Assembly (NCBI GenBank): GCA_003693705.1
Contig: RBZT01000781.1
Location: forward strand, 93,510-157,509
From: Polymyxa betae
Lineage: Eukaryota; Endomyxa; Phytomyxea; Plasmodiophorida; Plasmodiophoridae
Length of the DNA: 64,000 bases
Reading direction: 5' to 3'
A program made the translations under genes and the position numbers. Shown one piece after another: positions 13,449-23,841 of this stretch (positions are counted from its first letter, which is position 1; each line of letters starts with the position of its first letter). A model generated the notes under the pieces. That model was not told the origin of the DNA and did not search any database. It worked only from the letters and a program-made list of their open reading frames with translations.

Positions 13449-16400
13449 ATGCAGCAGCCCGCCGTCAGCCATGACGACGATGCCCCTTTTCTCCATCCAG
13501 CCTTGGCTCTGGCTCTGCGGCTGATAGTAGCTGCCAAAACCAACCCTTCCGTTTCGATTTTGAAAGAAATAACATCACAACTCCAGGCGTCGCCGGTACC
13601 GGCCCCAGCTTCATTACTTTCCGTGGCTTTGCACCCGGCGTTGCCGCTTCTTGCTAAAGATCACCCAGAAGCGTTACAATATATTCAGACGTTAGTGAGG
13701 CTTTGCCCAGACCCAATACCGTTAGCGTTCTGGCCAACTGCTATTGGGGCTCTGTCTGCAGCATCACGGCGCCTGAAAAATGAGTGCTCTCGCCTCGATT
13801 GCATTCTTTTGATGCGAGCGATGTTCACACCAGCAGTCGGAAAACAGTTTTCTGACTCATCATTTTCTAGTCCTTTTGCTCATGTCGTCGGTGCTCTTTT
13901 AGAGACGACACGTTTGGAATCGCTGAAAGCGTTACGAGTTGCTGCTGTGGAGGCTATTGAAGCTCTCATCATTCATGTCGATGCTAAAGCGTTGACTCCA
14001 ATAACCCCTGGTCTTTTGTCAGGCCTAGCGGCAGTTGCAGCGGGCGATTTCAAGTCTGGATCCAACGTTATCTGCAGTGCAATCCATTGCTTCACCTCAG
14101 TTATGCAGATTGTATTCAGTCTCTCACAGGATGATTCTTTTCGGTTTAATGCGTCAATGCTTTCTTCCAGTATTCTGCGAAGACGTTTTTATGAAGGTCC
14201 AGAGCCAACTGCTCGTGTCCGTTCGTCCTTAGTTACTGCAGCCACAGCCTTGCTCAAGCTGCCTCTATGTGAAGAGGCTCGAGCAGCTTGGATTGACTCT
14301 TTGCTTGCTCTTGCTGAGGACAATATTGTTGCTGAAGAAGCTCTTTCTGCTTTACAATCTGTGCCAGCTATTTCAAGTGGCGATCTTATGCGCCGCCTCT
14401 CTAAGATCTCAAAACCAGCACCTCGCTTACAGGACGTTCGATCTGCTATGAGAGCTATTCGGTTATGCCCTAGCTCAGAACTTGAAAATCTATGGCGAAC
14501 AGAGAAGGATAAAGTTTCCAGGATTCTCTCGAGCTTGGTTGCGATTGATACCCGTGCTGTAATAGCTTTGCAGCCGCGAACCATTTCTCGGTATCTTTAG
14601 CGTTTCTCCTTCTGACCTTTCTCTAATACTTTTGGTCAGATTATCTCCATACTATCAAATCAGCCTCTCCAACTTTCCATTGGTGCCTGAGGCTGCATTC
14701 AGTCTTGTAGAGACACTCATCCAATGTTTGTCTTACGATATGCTTGTTGATCTTTTCACAACATGCCTGGCTGAACCTGGTCCAACATGGCTGCTGATTG
14801 TCGATTGCATTATTCGGTCAGCGTCGGATTTACCGGCTGAAGTCTCCGATCGCATCATCAGTGATGATCTTTTTGCATTAGATCCTGATTCGCTAACAAT
14901 ATTGCTACGCTGCATTGGCTCTCTCGCCTTGCGTTTACGCGAAGAGTTTCGACCTCTGTTGCTGCATTCCCTGTTTCCAGTGGTACTCCTAATCGCTCAT
15001 TCTTCTCCAACCGTGTCGCAAGCTGCTTTAGCTACCGTCGATCGCATTGCTTACGCTCTGGATTATGACGGTTTTACTGCGTTGCTGGCTGATAATGTGG
15101 ACTATTTAGTGGATGCGATTTCGTTTCGTTTATCATCTCCGGATGCGCTCAACGCTTCCCGTTTACTCGAGCGACTTTTCTCATTTGAAAATTCATCAAC
15201 GTGCCTGGCTCCATTGTTAATCGACACGATTACGACCGTCATTGATTGTCTGTATGAGCCGAAACTTGACCCTGAATTGGCTCTGTCGTTCTTTCGTGTT
15301 CTGAATTTTGCAGCTCGAGCTCTCTTACCGGTTCCGAAGCGAGATCTTGAACAAGTCTCGACAAATGGTTGCTATTACGAACCTGAACAAGTGGCGATGA
15401 GGCTTTCTCACTCGATTTCTCGGTTTCGGAATCTTCGCAAGAGGAAGGACGAATTCGAAAAGAGTTTCGAATCGAATAATCGAGAAGAATTCGTTCCTCC
15501 GCACTTACAAAAGGAATTTGAAAACAGTAAAGTCGAAGGCATCAATGATGATGTTGATATTGATGACAAACCTGAATTAATTGATGCCAACTCCATGGAG
15601 GCAAGCAAAAGTCAAGAACCATCAACGGAAATGAAAACCATCGTGCTGATTGTGGATCGTTGTAGACATTTCATTGAGACTCCAGATCTACATCATCGCC
15701 ATGCTGTATTAGAGGTGGTCGCCTCTTGCTTACAAGCTCTTTCGTCCAGCTCTGAGCTACTTCTTCCTCAGGTACTTTGCTGCTTGTTCGTTGCTTTGTA
15801 TTCGCCCACTGACTGAATCAAGGTTGCGAAAATCTGGGATCCTCTCAAATTGGCATTTAGCCCTAACAGTAGCAGGTTCGTTATTCAGAAGGCGCTTGAT
15901 GTTGCCGAAGTTGTGGTATCTGTTTGTCCAGACTTTGTTGCCCATCGAGTATCAACAGATTTATGGCCAAGGTGAGCATATGTTTTGGTTTGACAATTCT
16001 TGAATAATCGATGATGCAGCATGAAAAGGGTATTGATTGCAGAGCAACGAACATTAGCTAATGCCTTAAATCCCAATGTGGTGGATCGAGCATCTGTTGC
16101 TGCTCAAGGCCATGCTTTACGTTTGCTGTATTCAGCCCTGCGACACCCTACTTCCTGCAATAATATTATTGGAGAGATCGCCACTGTTATGTCGGCCTAC
16201 CTTTCCGAATCAATGCCATCCGTTTTGCAAGAGGAAGCTCGGAAGCTGTTCAGTCTGATCTGCGACGTCGATCCTGATACGGCTTGGTGGTCTCTGGTAT
16301 CCCTCATTTCGCCTTCTAATGTTCCAATCCCTAATAATTGTATACCTCTGCCCTTGCAATGGCATGCACCAAATCCCCGATTGTTTCAGCGCAATGTCGC

Positions 16401-16470
16401 TCATGTTCTGTCAAGGTTGCAAACATTACCTGAGGTCCGGTTTGAAGACTATTTAAATAGAGAAGAGTAA
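13449..16470 (+). CDS. TTI1: TELO2-interacting protein 1 (TTI1) homolog
   Basis: Exons 13449-14590, 14640-15771, 15823-15971 and 16020-16470 join in frame to 957 residues. The whole protein is a HEAT-type helical solenoid. Family-like blocks are ITPGLLSGLAAVAAGDFKSG, and YDGFTALLADNVDYLVDAIS, which matches the TTI1 stretch before the charged linker. An acidic linker (about residues 670-720) and a C-terminal block starting LLPQVAKIWDPL follow. TTI1 works with TEL2 and TTI2 to fold and stabilise PIKK kinases such as TOR and ATM. Assignment rests on pattern memory of a weakly conserved family. Confidence 0.7.
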
Positions 16471-16876
16471 ATTTACTGTAATATCATAATTATGTTTTAT
16501 TATCCGGAGATCCATCGTCAGGCTAGCTCACATGATCAGACAAGTCGCTGTCTTGAATTATTCAGCATCGTCGTAATGTTAACCCTAACCCTAAACCCTA
16601 AAACCCCTAGACTATGCTGCCATAGTGAGATCTGGAGCGAATTGTCATGAAAAGAAGTAGCTTTGTAGTCTCTTAACTAAACATCGAAATTAAGTAGCGC
16701 ATCCATTTTTGTCCAAACTCTACCTTCTATGATAAAGATTATGTAGAACGACTAAGTGAGAAATGTAATAGACGAAGTTGTTTTTTGAAAATTAACTCCG
16801 TCACAAAAATCTGCGTTCCTCGAAAATTCTCTTGAATGTTTCATTTTTGAAGCTGCACGGCTTCAGTGAATCGAAA
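16471..16876. other. Intergenic stretch with telomere-like block
   Basis: Between TTI1 and DPH2. It contains a clear telomere-like string at 16581-16610 and is otherwise A+T-rich. It should hold the TTI1 terminator and the DPH2 promoter. No gene is seen. Confidence 0.4.
16581..16610. repeat. Telomere-like repeat block (CCCTAA / CCCTAAA / CCCTAAAA)
   Basis: Three to four degenerate units read in the C-rich orientation on the plus strand, mixing 6-, 7- and 8-base spacings and ending CCCCTAG. It lies in the TTI1-DPH2 intergenic region. In plants a similar short telo-box acts in promoters; whether this one does is unknown. Confidence 0.75.
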
Positions 16877-18466
16877 ATGTCCATGACCAGTAGCCTCCCG
16901 ATGTCGCCATCGGGCGACCAATCGATGTCACAGCCGTCATCAGTGAAGCCACTGTACTGTTCGATGGCCGAATGCCCTGATGATTTTCGCCGTTATTTCG
17001 AACTCGAACGCACTCTCGATTTCTGCAGGCATCATGCTGTGAAAAAGCTAGCCTTACAGCTTCCCGATCATCTTCTCTGGGCAGCATCATGTCTCTGTCA
17101 ATCTCTCTCCGAATTCGTGGCCGCCGTTCTCGCCGACTCGTCCTTCTCACCTTGTTGCGTCGATGAAATCGCCGCCGAGCACATCGCCGCCGACGCCATC
17201 GTCCATTACGGCCATCGAGCCTGCCTTTCACAGACAACACGAATTCCAGTCCTGCATGTCTTCGGCAAGCTGCCCATCAACGTCCCCGACATCATCGCAC
17301 AATTTGCAACTGTGAGTTTTCGCTAGAATCTAGGGTTTTAGGGTTTAACATTTCGGCACAGGTGAACAGCACTAATCTGGTTGTCGTTGCCGATCTGCAT
17401 TATGTTGAATCGCTCGAGGCACAAGCCGCTCTGTTTCCAGAGGGCGTCCAGATTGCCACGCCCGGATGTCGTTGCGCCGGGCTCAATTTTGACGGTCAGC
17501 CCGACGCCATCCTGTACGTCGGCAATGACGATTCGATCGCCACCCTTCTGGCTCTGCATTTCAATGACACGGCCCAATTCGTGTATGACCCGGCGGCGAA
17601 GACACCGACCATCACCCGGGTAAATTCGGTCCGCTCCAAGGCCCTGATGCGACGAAGGCGATTCCTGATCGAAAAAGTTAAAGATTCCACTTCGATCGGC
17701 ATCGTTGCTGGCACATTAGCTGTTTGTGAGTCCTGATTTGTTTCGCGTTTAATCTGTTCGATCCTGTTGCTAATCTTCATATTTTATCCGAAATTCGTCA
17801 TTTAGTCGATTGTCCTGACACAGTTTTCAGCCGGTTACCTTGATTGTATTCGGCATCTACAAAAGGTGATTCGAGATAGCGGCCGTCGCTGCTACACTGT
17901 CGCGATCGGGAAGCTAAACGCCGCCAAGATCGCCAATTTCGTCGGCATCGACATCTTCGTGATGGTCGCTTGCCCCGTCTCGTGCGTCATCGATTCGCTC
18001 GATTTCAGCGTTGATGTCGTGACACCCGTCGACGTCGACCTGGCTCTCAATACGTAACCCATCGCCCTATGATTCGTGGTTCGGAAAGTCATGCTGCCCC
18101 TTGCAGGAATCGGTGCCCATACAGGCCGTATTCCACCGATTTTCATTCGATTCTGGGTGACCAGAGGGATGAATGTGAATGCTGCTCTGAGCGCGATGAC
18201 GCCGAGGGTGACGAGGCGTCGCCGCGGTTCTCGTTGATCAGCGGGAAGCTCGTCAGTGTAATAAGGCGCGGCGTCTGTTTGTCAGCGACGGATTGAATCT
18301 GTTTGTTCAGAATGGCGATGATCTGACGGCCAATGCATTCAACACTGTGGCAATGGTCGGCAATACGCGATCATTCTCTGGTCTGAATCCGAATATTGGT
18401 GCAACGCCAGTTCTTCCAGTTGAGAGGGGCCAGATTGGGATCCCTTCGGAATACTCGCCCTTGTAA
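16877..18466 (+). CDS. DPH2: Diphthamide biosynthesis protein 2
   Basis: Exons 16877-17311, 17362-17725, 17831-18053, 18107-18257 and 18311-18466 give 442 residues. Diagnostic blocks are LALQLPDHLL, then CCVDEIAAEH with IVHYGHRACLS, VMVACPVSC in exon 3, PRFSLISGKL in exon 4, and RSFSGLNPNIG at the end. DPH2 partners DPH1 in the iron-sulfur enzyme that transfers the 3-amino-3-carboxypropyl group of SAM to the target histidine of elongation factor 2. Intron 1 (17312-17361) consists largely of telomere-like sequence. The ATG at 16877 is the first in frame; ATG 16883 is also possible. Confidence 0.9.
17328..17349. repeat. Telomere-like repeat inside DPH2 intron 1
   Basis: A CTAGGGTTTTAGGGTTTAAC string fills the middle of a 50-nt spliced intron. 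The G-rich strand is the coding strand of DPH2. Confidence 0.75.
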
Positions 18467-18850
18467 TCTAATGGCATCCCGCCATTTTGCTAACCTTCTC
18501 TCTGGTCCAAAATGTAATCAAGATGATCAAGGTTTCGCAGCTCACTTTTTACTTTCAAATTTATCTAGCAATTACAAACTGTCTATTATAAATAAATTCT
18601 ATCAACTTTTTAATGATTTCACTTAGCTTGTGTGTAAACCAATGCTTGAACGATTAACAAGATTGATATCTGGAAACTACTGGAAGTGCAGTAAAAGTTA
18701 GGCTTATTGTCTACATTATACAGTCAGAGTATTTCCAGCAAACAATCTTTCATTTATGGTAAGTGGCTAGATTATTGATTATGGTTTTGCTACCGATGTT
18801 GTCCTCTTAAACGCTCGTAAGAGGTTTCAAGCGAGTTCGGGCGGTACTGA
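18467..18850. other. Intergenic stretch between convergent DPH2 and roadblock genes
   Basis: A+T-rich, with no open frame worth keeping. It probably holds two 3' untranslated regions. Confidence 0.35.
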
Positions 18851-19449
18851 CTACGTGCTGCTCTCTCCGGTCTCCTCCTTCTTCTTGGTCTCGGCATGGT
18901 TCGGGAACTGGCAGGTCACCAGCGTGAAATCCTTATCTGCGTCCCAGCAGTCCAACGTCATCGAAGCATTCTACACCTGCAGTTGCTGCTTACCAGGAGC
19001 AATGACGATTTCACCACGTAAACTATGTAATCGCACCGTCACCAGCTGGTTCTGTGTTAACACAATCAATGGGGGTCCAGTACGGTCCAGAAACGATGCA
19101 CTCGACCTCGTTCACGATCGGATGCCCGTCGGGATGGACGACGGCGGAATCGCTGACATTCGTATGGCCGGGGGCGTCCGCGGCACCGGCCAGAGCTTTG
19201 TCATCGCGAAGGAACTTCTGTGTCATGTAGACGAGCTCGGAAGTGAGAGCCGCCATCTGCACCATCTTCTTCGCATCCATCCCATCCGCTTTGATCGGGA
19301 TCGCTACCAACACGATCAGTCTGGAGCGCGACCAAGAACCGAGACCCCGCCCGACCTTGGGCGTTCATCAAGACCCAGCTGGTGACGCCCGGATGCGTCT
19401 GCAGCTTGCGCAGACAGAGCTCCGGTGAGAACTCCTCCTCCATTGACAT
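18851..19449 (-). CDS. DYNLRB: Dynein light chain roadblock/LC7
   Basis: Minus-strand exons 19449-19356, 19303-19107, 19051-18994 and 18936-18851 join in frame to 144 residues. Exon 1 gives EEEFSPELCLRKLQTHPGV, then VLMNAQ. Exon 2 continues AIPIKADGMDAKKMVQM and ALTSELVYMTQKFLRDD. Exon 3 gives NQLVTVRLHSLRGEIVIAP, and exon 4 DKDFTLVTCQF, which aligns with the VAPDKDY end of known light chains. Roadblock dimerises and binds dynein intermediate chains in cytoplasmic and ciliary dyneins. The protein is longer than the usual ~96 residues because of an extra loop after RDDK and a charged tail. Confidence 0.8.
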
Positions 19450-19546
19450 CGCCCTTAGTACGGTCGATTGTGCTGCTCTCTCATGACGACCATCTCCATA
19501 TTGGGGGCACCTCGGCCCCATGTGACGAGCAGCACGGGCTGTCAAA

Positions 19547-19571
19547 CCCTAAACCCTTGACTAACCCCAAA
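19547..19571. repeat. Short degenerate telomere-like string
   Basis: AACCCTAAACCCTTGACTAA lies between the roadblock gene and the gene upstream of it. It is weaker than the other blocks. Confidence 0.45.
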
Positions 19572-19606
19572 TTGTTATCTAAATGGTGCTTAATTGTATT
19601 GTTGAT

Positions 19607-20240
19607 TTCATGAGCTGCCAGGCTCGCCGGGCTGACGCCACGGCCGCTCTTTGACGGTTAGCTGACGCGCTCGAGCTCGGGCCGCCTTGCGCTCGGCCGG
19701 TGATTCCCCATCGAACGGCGGCTTCTTTGAGGCTCGGCACCGCTGTGCGCGCTGCTTTGCCCGCCTGATATCTTCATCGGGATCGCGGCTCTCGATATTA
19801 TGCTGACGTTGAATCGTATCTATTCGGTCGTTAACAGAACCAATGTAGCCTTCTCATCAATTTTCATTTTTAACAAGAAATGCTCTGTAATATCAAACGC
19901 CGTTCATCAAAGCTCTGCGTTTGACCCACCTAAAACGCTTTTGAATGCGATTTGGCCGACACTGGCTGCTCGGCCCATCGTCGCAGCTGTCGCCCGACGA
20001 TGATGAAAGGCGACGTTCTCCAAAGCAACCACAATGTCTTGAAGGTCGCGCCGTGCCTCAGCAGTCGATGATTGGCCATGACGAACGCTACGATCAGCAG
20101 CGAAGAGCGGCGTTGAGGGAAGCGACAGCGGCGTCTGAGCCGAAGGGCATCGGCGATGGATTCGCTCCCGCTTCCATAATTGAAAATCGTCTCGCGACAT
20201 TCTGCAACGAACGTACCCCAGATCGATCAACAATGCCAAT
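19607..20240 (-). CDS. Possible small unassigned gene, charged and helical
   Basis: Two open segments on the minus strand can be joined. The upstream part (about 20205-19935) reads MSRDDFQLWKRERIHRR and later RRDLQDIVVALENVAF and VGQIAFKSVL. A GT donor follows directly, and an AAG acceptor about 80 nt on restores a frame reading GYIGSVNDRIDTIQRQHN, then a strongly basic helical tail ending in ARARQLTVKERPW. The product would be a charged, probably coiled-coil protein of about 170 residues. I do not recognise it. The start is uncertain because an acceptor-like TTGACAG precedes the first ATG. Confidence 0.35.
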
Positions 20241-20302
20241 CATCTCTGTCAAATAATTGCAAGCGAAATTATGTATTGTAGGAAATCGACAGGCTGGGAT
20301 AT

Positions 20303-20647
20303 TTATTTCTGGGCAGCTTTTTTGGCGACAGCCTTGGAGGAAACAGCCTTGGTGCCTTCACGGAAACCGTTCTTCTGTAAACGCGGGATATGACGCAGGT
20401 AGCGCATACGACCAGTTCCGGTAGTTTTGCGACGGCACGCCTTCTCACTCCAGTTGTCTATTTGGCATTCGTCAGCAGACGATTCGAGGTCGTCTCACGA
20501 CTTACAGCTTCGCATCTTCTTCTGGGGCCAGCCGCACGACGAGCATTGATGTTTCTGGATGTGGAAAGAACGACGGCCGCATCGGGCGTAGCAGATGACG
20601 TGCGTCTTCGAGGTACGCTTACCGAACGATGTGGTGCCCTTGGTCAT
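20303..20647 (-). CDS. RPL37: Ribosomal protein eL37 (L37e)
   Basis: Minus-strand exons 20647-20506 and 20457-20303 give 98 residues starting [11 protein letters not shown]. The junction restores the [11 protein letters not shown] block, followed by [15 protein letters not shown] and NGFREGTKA. eL37 is a small zinc-binding protein of the large ribosomal subunit. Both cysteine pairs are present, but the first reads CYARC, a C-x3-C, where the family has C-x2-C; the second is the usual CSSC. The gene is short, with a 48-nt intron. Confidence 0.93.
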
Positions 20648-21577
20648 GGTGCTGCTGCTTGTCGGCCGATATCACACACGATCGAATAGGAGAGGATTTG
20701 GAGGCGACGGACTCCGCTACGGACTTGGCCACATTCTCTCGTTATATTATCGCCGCGCTAAAAATCCCATAAAATCTCCAAGAAAACATACTGGTTTTAT
20801 GTAAGTGTGCTGCCTTCAGGCAAGATTCAGTGCAGGTTAAAGATACGCTATCAATGATATCGTCGGTATATAATGTTTATCTACCAGACAACTTGCACAG
20901 CTATCGTTGAAAGGAGAGGTTTGCCCGAGATCAGATATGGCTATGGTGAACAGATGAATCCGTTCATGTCGTAAAACGGCGAATAGTAGCGCTCGGTATA
21001 GCTGTAAGCAAACGATGCTTTCTGACAAATAGCATCATGATGAGCAGAGATGCGAAAGGAACAATTACCAACTAACTTTTACTAAAGTTCGTTGAACCAA
21101 TACAAGCTTACGTCGTCTGTGTTGGCTAATTGCACGAAGATGATCAAGCACCGACGTTAAGCGATAAGCGAATGTTTCCAGATTTCAGATTGAATTTATG
21201 GCTTGAGATCGACGTTTCTGCCATTATGATTTGAAATTCTTTCTATGGACCCAGTCCGGTATCTGCTCGGTCGCATTTAGTTAGTCAGCTTCTATCTGCT
21301 ATTGTAGTCTTCCATCGCCTTTGCTCAAGGTTCAAGGATTTTGTATTTCAGGTTTATTTCGTCATCAATCAAGAGATGCCGCAAGTTGACCAGCATCCTC
21401 TTAACTGCCACAACGGAAAGAGGAAGCCGTAAAAGCCCCGTTAGTAAAGCCGATTAAAAATGCAAGGCGGAATTCGAAAATGAGCTCCTTTGAAGGTAAG
21501 AGAATTACCCCCATTATCTATGTTCGGCAATTCTCTGCAAGAGTTCGTGTGGTGTATTGCATATGCGTGAGTAGCGA
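20648..21577. other. Intergenic stretch upstream of eL37
   Basis: About 930 bp without a gene I can support. It contains the eL37 promoter and the 3' end of the secreted-protein gene. A minus frame at 20837-21028 has no family features. No snRNA or tRNA was recognised. Confidence 0.35.
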
Positions 21578-22441
21578 TTAGCGGCTGCCTGGTCTCGAGC
21601 CGAATACCCCGGAGAAACGTCGCCTTTGTCCAACGACTTCATCGATCGCACCGAGAGATACCTGTCTCGAGACGTCTTCAACTGGCTCGGCAGCGACCAC
21701 AACATCCGGTTCATGAAAATCCTTGGTGGGAGACAGTATCCCTGGAGGTGATGGTTTCCTGGCGCCATAAAGACATCGCGGTTCATCTTTCGAGCCTACT
21801 TTCGTCTCAACCGGTCGTTCAGAATTTCTGATGCCGAATACACGTCTGAAGGGTTGTGGCTTATCGGAAACAGATCGCCGCAACGACTGTGGTGGATGCG
21901 GTCGCTCCGGGTTCGGCAATGATTGGTAGCTTTGTAAGACCGGCGCCCTCAGCTTGATTTTGGCCAATTTCTCTAACTCTGGCTTAAGGTCCAGGTCGAC
22001 CGAAATCGCATGATCATTAGGTTCCGAGGATGACATTTGGACCAACTTGTTGAGTTCATCCGGAGTCATTTTAGGTAATGAGGCGGTACCTTTGCCAGGA
22101 GTCTTCAGACCCAATATTGCTACAGCCTTGCGATTGTCCAGATTCTCGACGTACTTGTGGGTTGATGGCTTGTCCAGGTGGAATTCTGTGAGCGCTGCTG
22201 ATCTGTATGTGACCTTAGAGCTATCGATGCCTGCGAATACAGTTCGCCTTGGAGTACCACCCAGGTTGGGCAGAGGGGTTGGGTTCAGTGCCCGGGGAGC
22301 CTTCGGCAGCTTTCGATCACAATCCCAGCGCCGACGCGCCGGCCCAGACGACGCCCCCGCCGCATCAGCCGACGACAACAGCGCGACTACGACATTGAAT
22401 ATGATGGCAATTGTCAGGCTGAGCCTCGGCTGATGAAGCAT
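21578..22441 (-). CDS. Predicted secreted protein, unassigned
   Basis: Intronless frame of 287 residues from the ATG at 22441. The N-terminus MLHQPRLSLTIAIIFNVVVA followed by LLSSADAAGA looks like a cleavable signal peptide. The mature part is Pro/Ser/Arg/Lys-rich with repeated PxxR patches and no cysteine-rich or catalytic motif I recognise. The frame stays open upstream to 22549, but starting there would bury the signal, so 22441 is preferred. Being secreted and low in complexity, it could be a lineage-specific protein. The end at 21578 is 141 bp from WDR92's reading frame on the other side. Confidence 0.5.
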   Translation of the reverse strand: MLHQPRLSLTIAIIFNVVVALLSSADAAGASSGPARRRWDCDRKLPKAPRALNPTPLPNLGGTPRRTVFAGIDSSKVTYRSAALTEFHLDKPSTHKYVENLDNRKAVAILGLKTPGKGTASLPKMTPDELNKLVQMSSSEPNDHAISVDLDLKPELEKLAKIKLRAPVLQSYQSLPNPERPHPPQSLRRSVSDKPQPFRRVFGIRNSERPVETKVGSKDEPRCLYGARKPSPPGILSPTKDFHEPDVVVAAEPVEDVSRQVSLGAIDEVVGQRRRFSGVFGSRPGSR

Positions 22442-22582
22442 TGGGGTCGAATGGCCCCATGGGGGCGCCGCTACTCCCGCGCTAACGCAGTCGCACTCTT
22501 TGGGTTTCTTTTCTCTGTTACGCGGCGACTGCGCACTTCTTTGTACCATCACTGGGTGCGGTGTTCGTTATCGACGTCTTTA

Positions 22583-23772
22583 TTAGAATCGATCGAGCTT
22601 GGTGACGATGACGACCTTCAGGGTTTGGTCCAGTGCGGTCACGACGCCCAAACCGATTTTATCGGCGCTCCAATCCAATGATACCAGAGGCTGGTCCGAG
22701 ACGCGGCGCTTGTTCAGGCAGGTGAGCGTGCCGGCGACGCCCTGATCCCGCCCATCTTCGGTTTTGACCCGGCGTCGCGACGGGTATGCATAACGCCACA
22801 AGTTCAATGTCCCATTGCCGCCGCCGGTCGCGAACAGATCGCGGTTCTGCGGCAGATGTCGTACGAGCCAGACGGTGGAGTCGTGCGCCTTCTCTGATAG
22901 GAATGCATAGCCAACATCGGTATTGAATGTTCGCATATCGTAGACTCGGAATCGGGACTCCAGCGTTGTCACAACAAGTTTGTTCATAGGAATCTCAGCT
23001 CGGTCGAATTGCATCGATACGACACCGTTCTATGAAGAAATCAGCATGATAACAATAGTATAATCCGGAATTTGAAAAGTCGCTGGAAAATGTCTAAAAC
23101 TAAACGAATGCCTAAATGAAGGTTGTCAACCTTAACACTGGTCTCCCATCTGATCTTGTTGGTTCTGAGATCTAACAGCTTCACATCGCCATTATCATAG
23201 CCGGCAGCCACGCAGCGCTCTGCATCATCGTAGGCGCCGCCGAACGCCACCGTCCAGCAATCACGGGCGGCAGCTGCCTTCACCGGGGCGATCGCCGCCA
23301 CCGGATCCTGTTGTCGCGAGTCCCAGATTCGGACGACGCCATCCCTTCCACCGGTCACCAGCTCTGGAGCACCAGATCCTCTATCTAGACCACCAATACC
23401 ATCGATACAATTCACAAGGCCAGTATGACCATTCGGTGCAGACCAAGCTGGGCGAGATTCGCCCGAGACTCTCTCCATATCCCATATACAAACACCGCCT
23501 GAGAAGTCCCCGGTAGCAAGCTGTCGTGCATCTGTTGGCGACGCCCCGAACGTGCTGCATTTCAGCCCAGCGTCGTGATCGAGTTCGGCGGCAGGCTGCA
23601 GGCTTCCTTCTGTGAACTTGTACAGGCGAAGAAGGCCGGCGCCGTTCGGTCGCTGCCCAACCAGGGCGATTCTGGCGCTGAATGGGAGCCAGCGGGCATC
23701 GTAGGGCGTCAGGCCCAGAGCCAGGTTGACGTGCTCGATGACCTGTGGTGCAGCGCTGGCGTCCACCACCAT
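22583..23772 (-). CDS. DNAAF10: WDR92/Monad dynein assembly factor
   Basis: Exons 23772-23131 and 23029-22583 (minus strand) give 362 residues. The seven-bladed WD40 protein matches WDR92 through most of its length: PQVIEHV at the start, FGASPTDARQLATGDFSGG, NCIDGIGGLDRGSGAPELVT, RDCWTVAFGGAYDDAERCVA, the EKAHDSTVWLVRHLPQNRDL block and the end VVIVTKLDRF. WDR92 helps an R2TP-like chaperone system assemble axonemal dynein arms, and the gene is generally kept only in organisms with motile cilia. OSCP1 follows immediately upstream on the same strand. Confidence 0.95.
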
Positions 23773-23819
23773 CTTCGACAATGACGTTGTGTCACAGAGA
23801 CAGCTGCTGCTGCTGGCAG

Positions 23820-23838
23820 AAACCCTAAAACCCTAACT
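23820..23838. repeat. Telomere-like repeat between WDR92 and OSCP1
   Basis: AAACCCTAAAACCCTAACT lies 4 bp beyond the OSCP1 stop codon and 48 bp upstream of the WDR92 start codon. This gap must hold both the OSCP1 3' end and the WDR92 promoter. Confidence 0.7.
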
Positions 23839-23841
23839 TTA

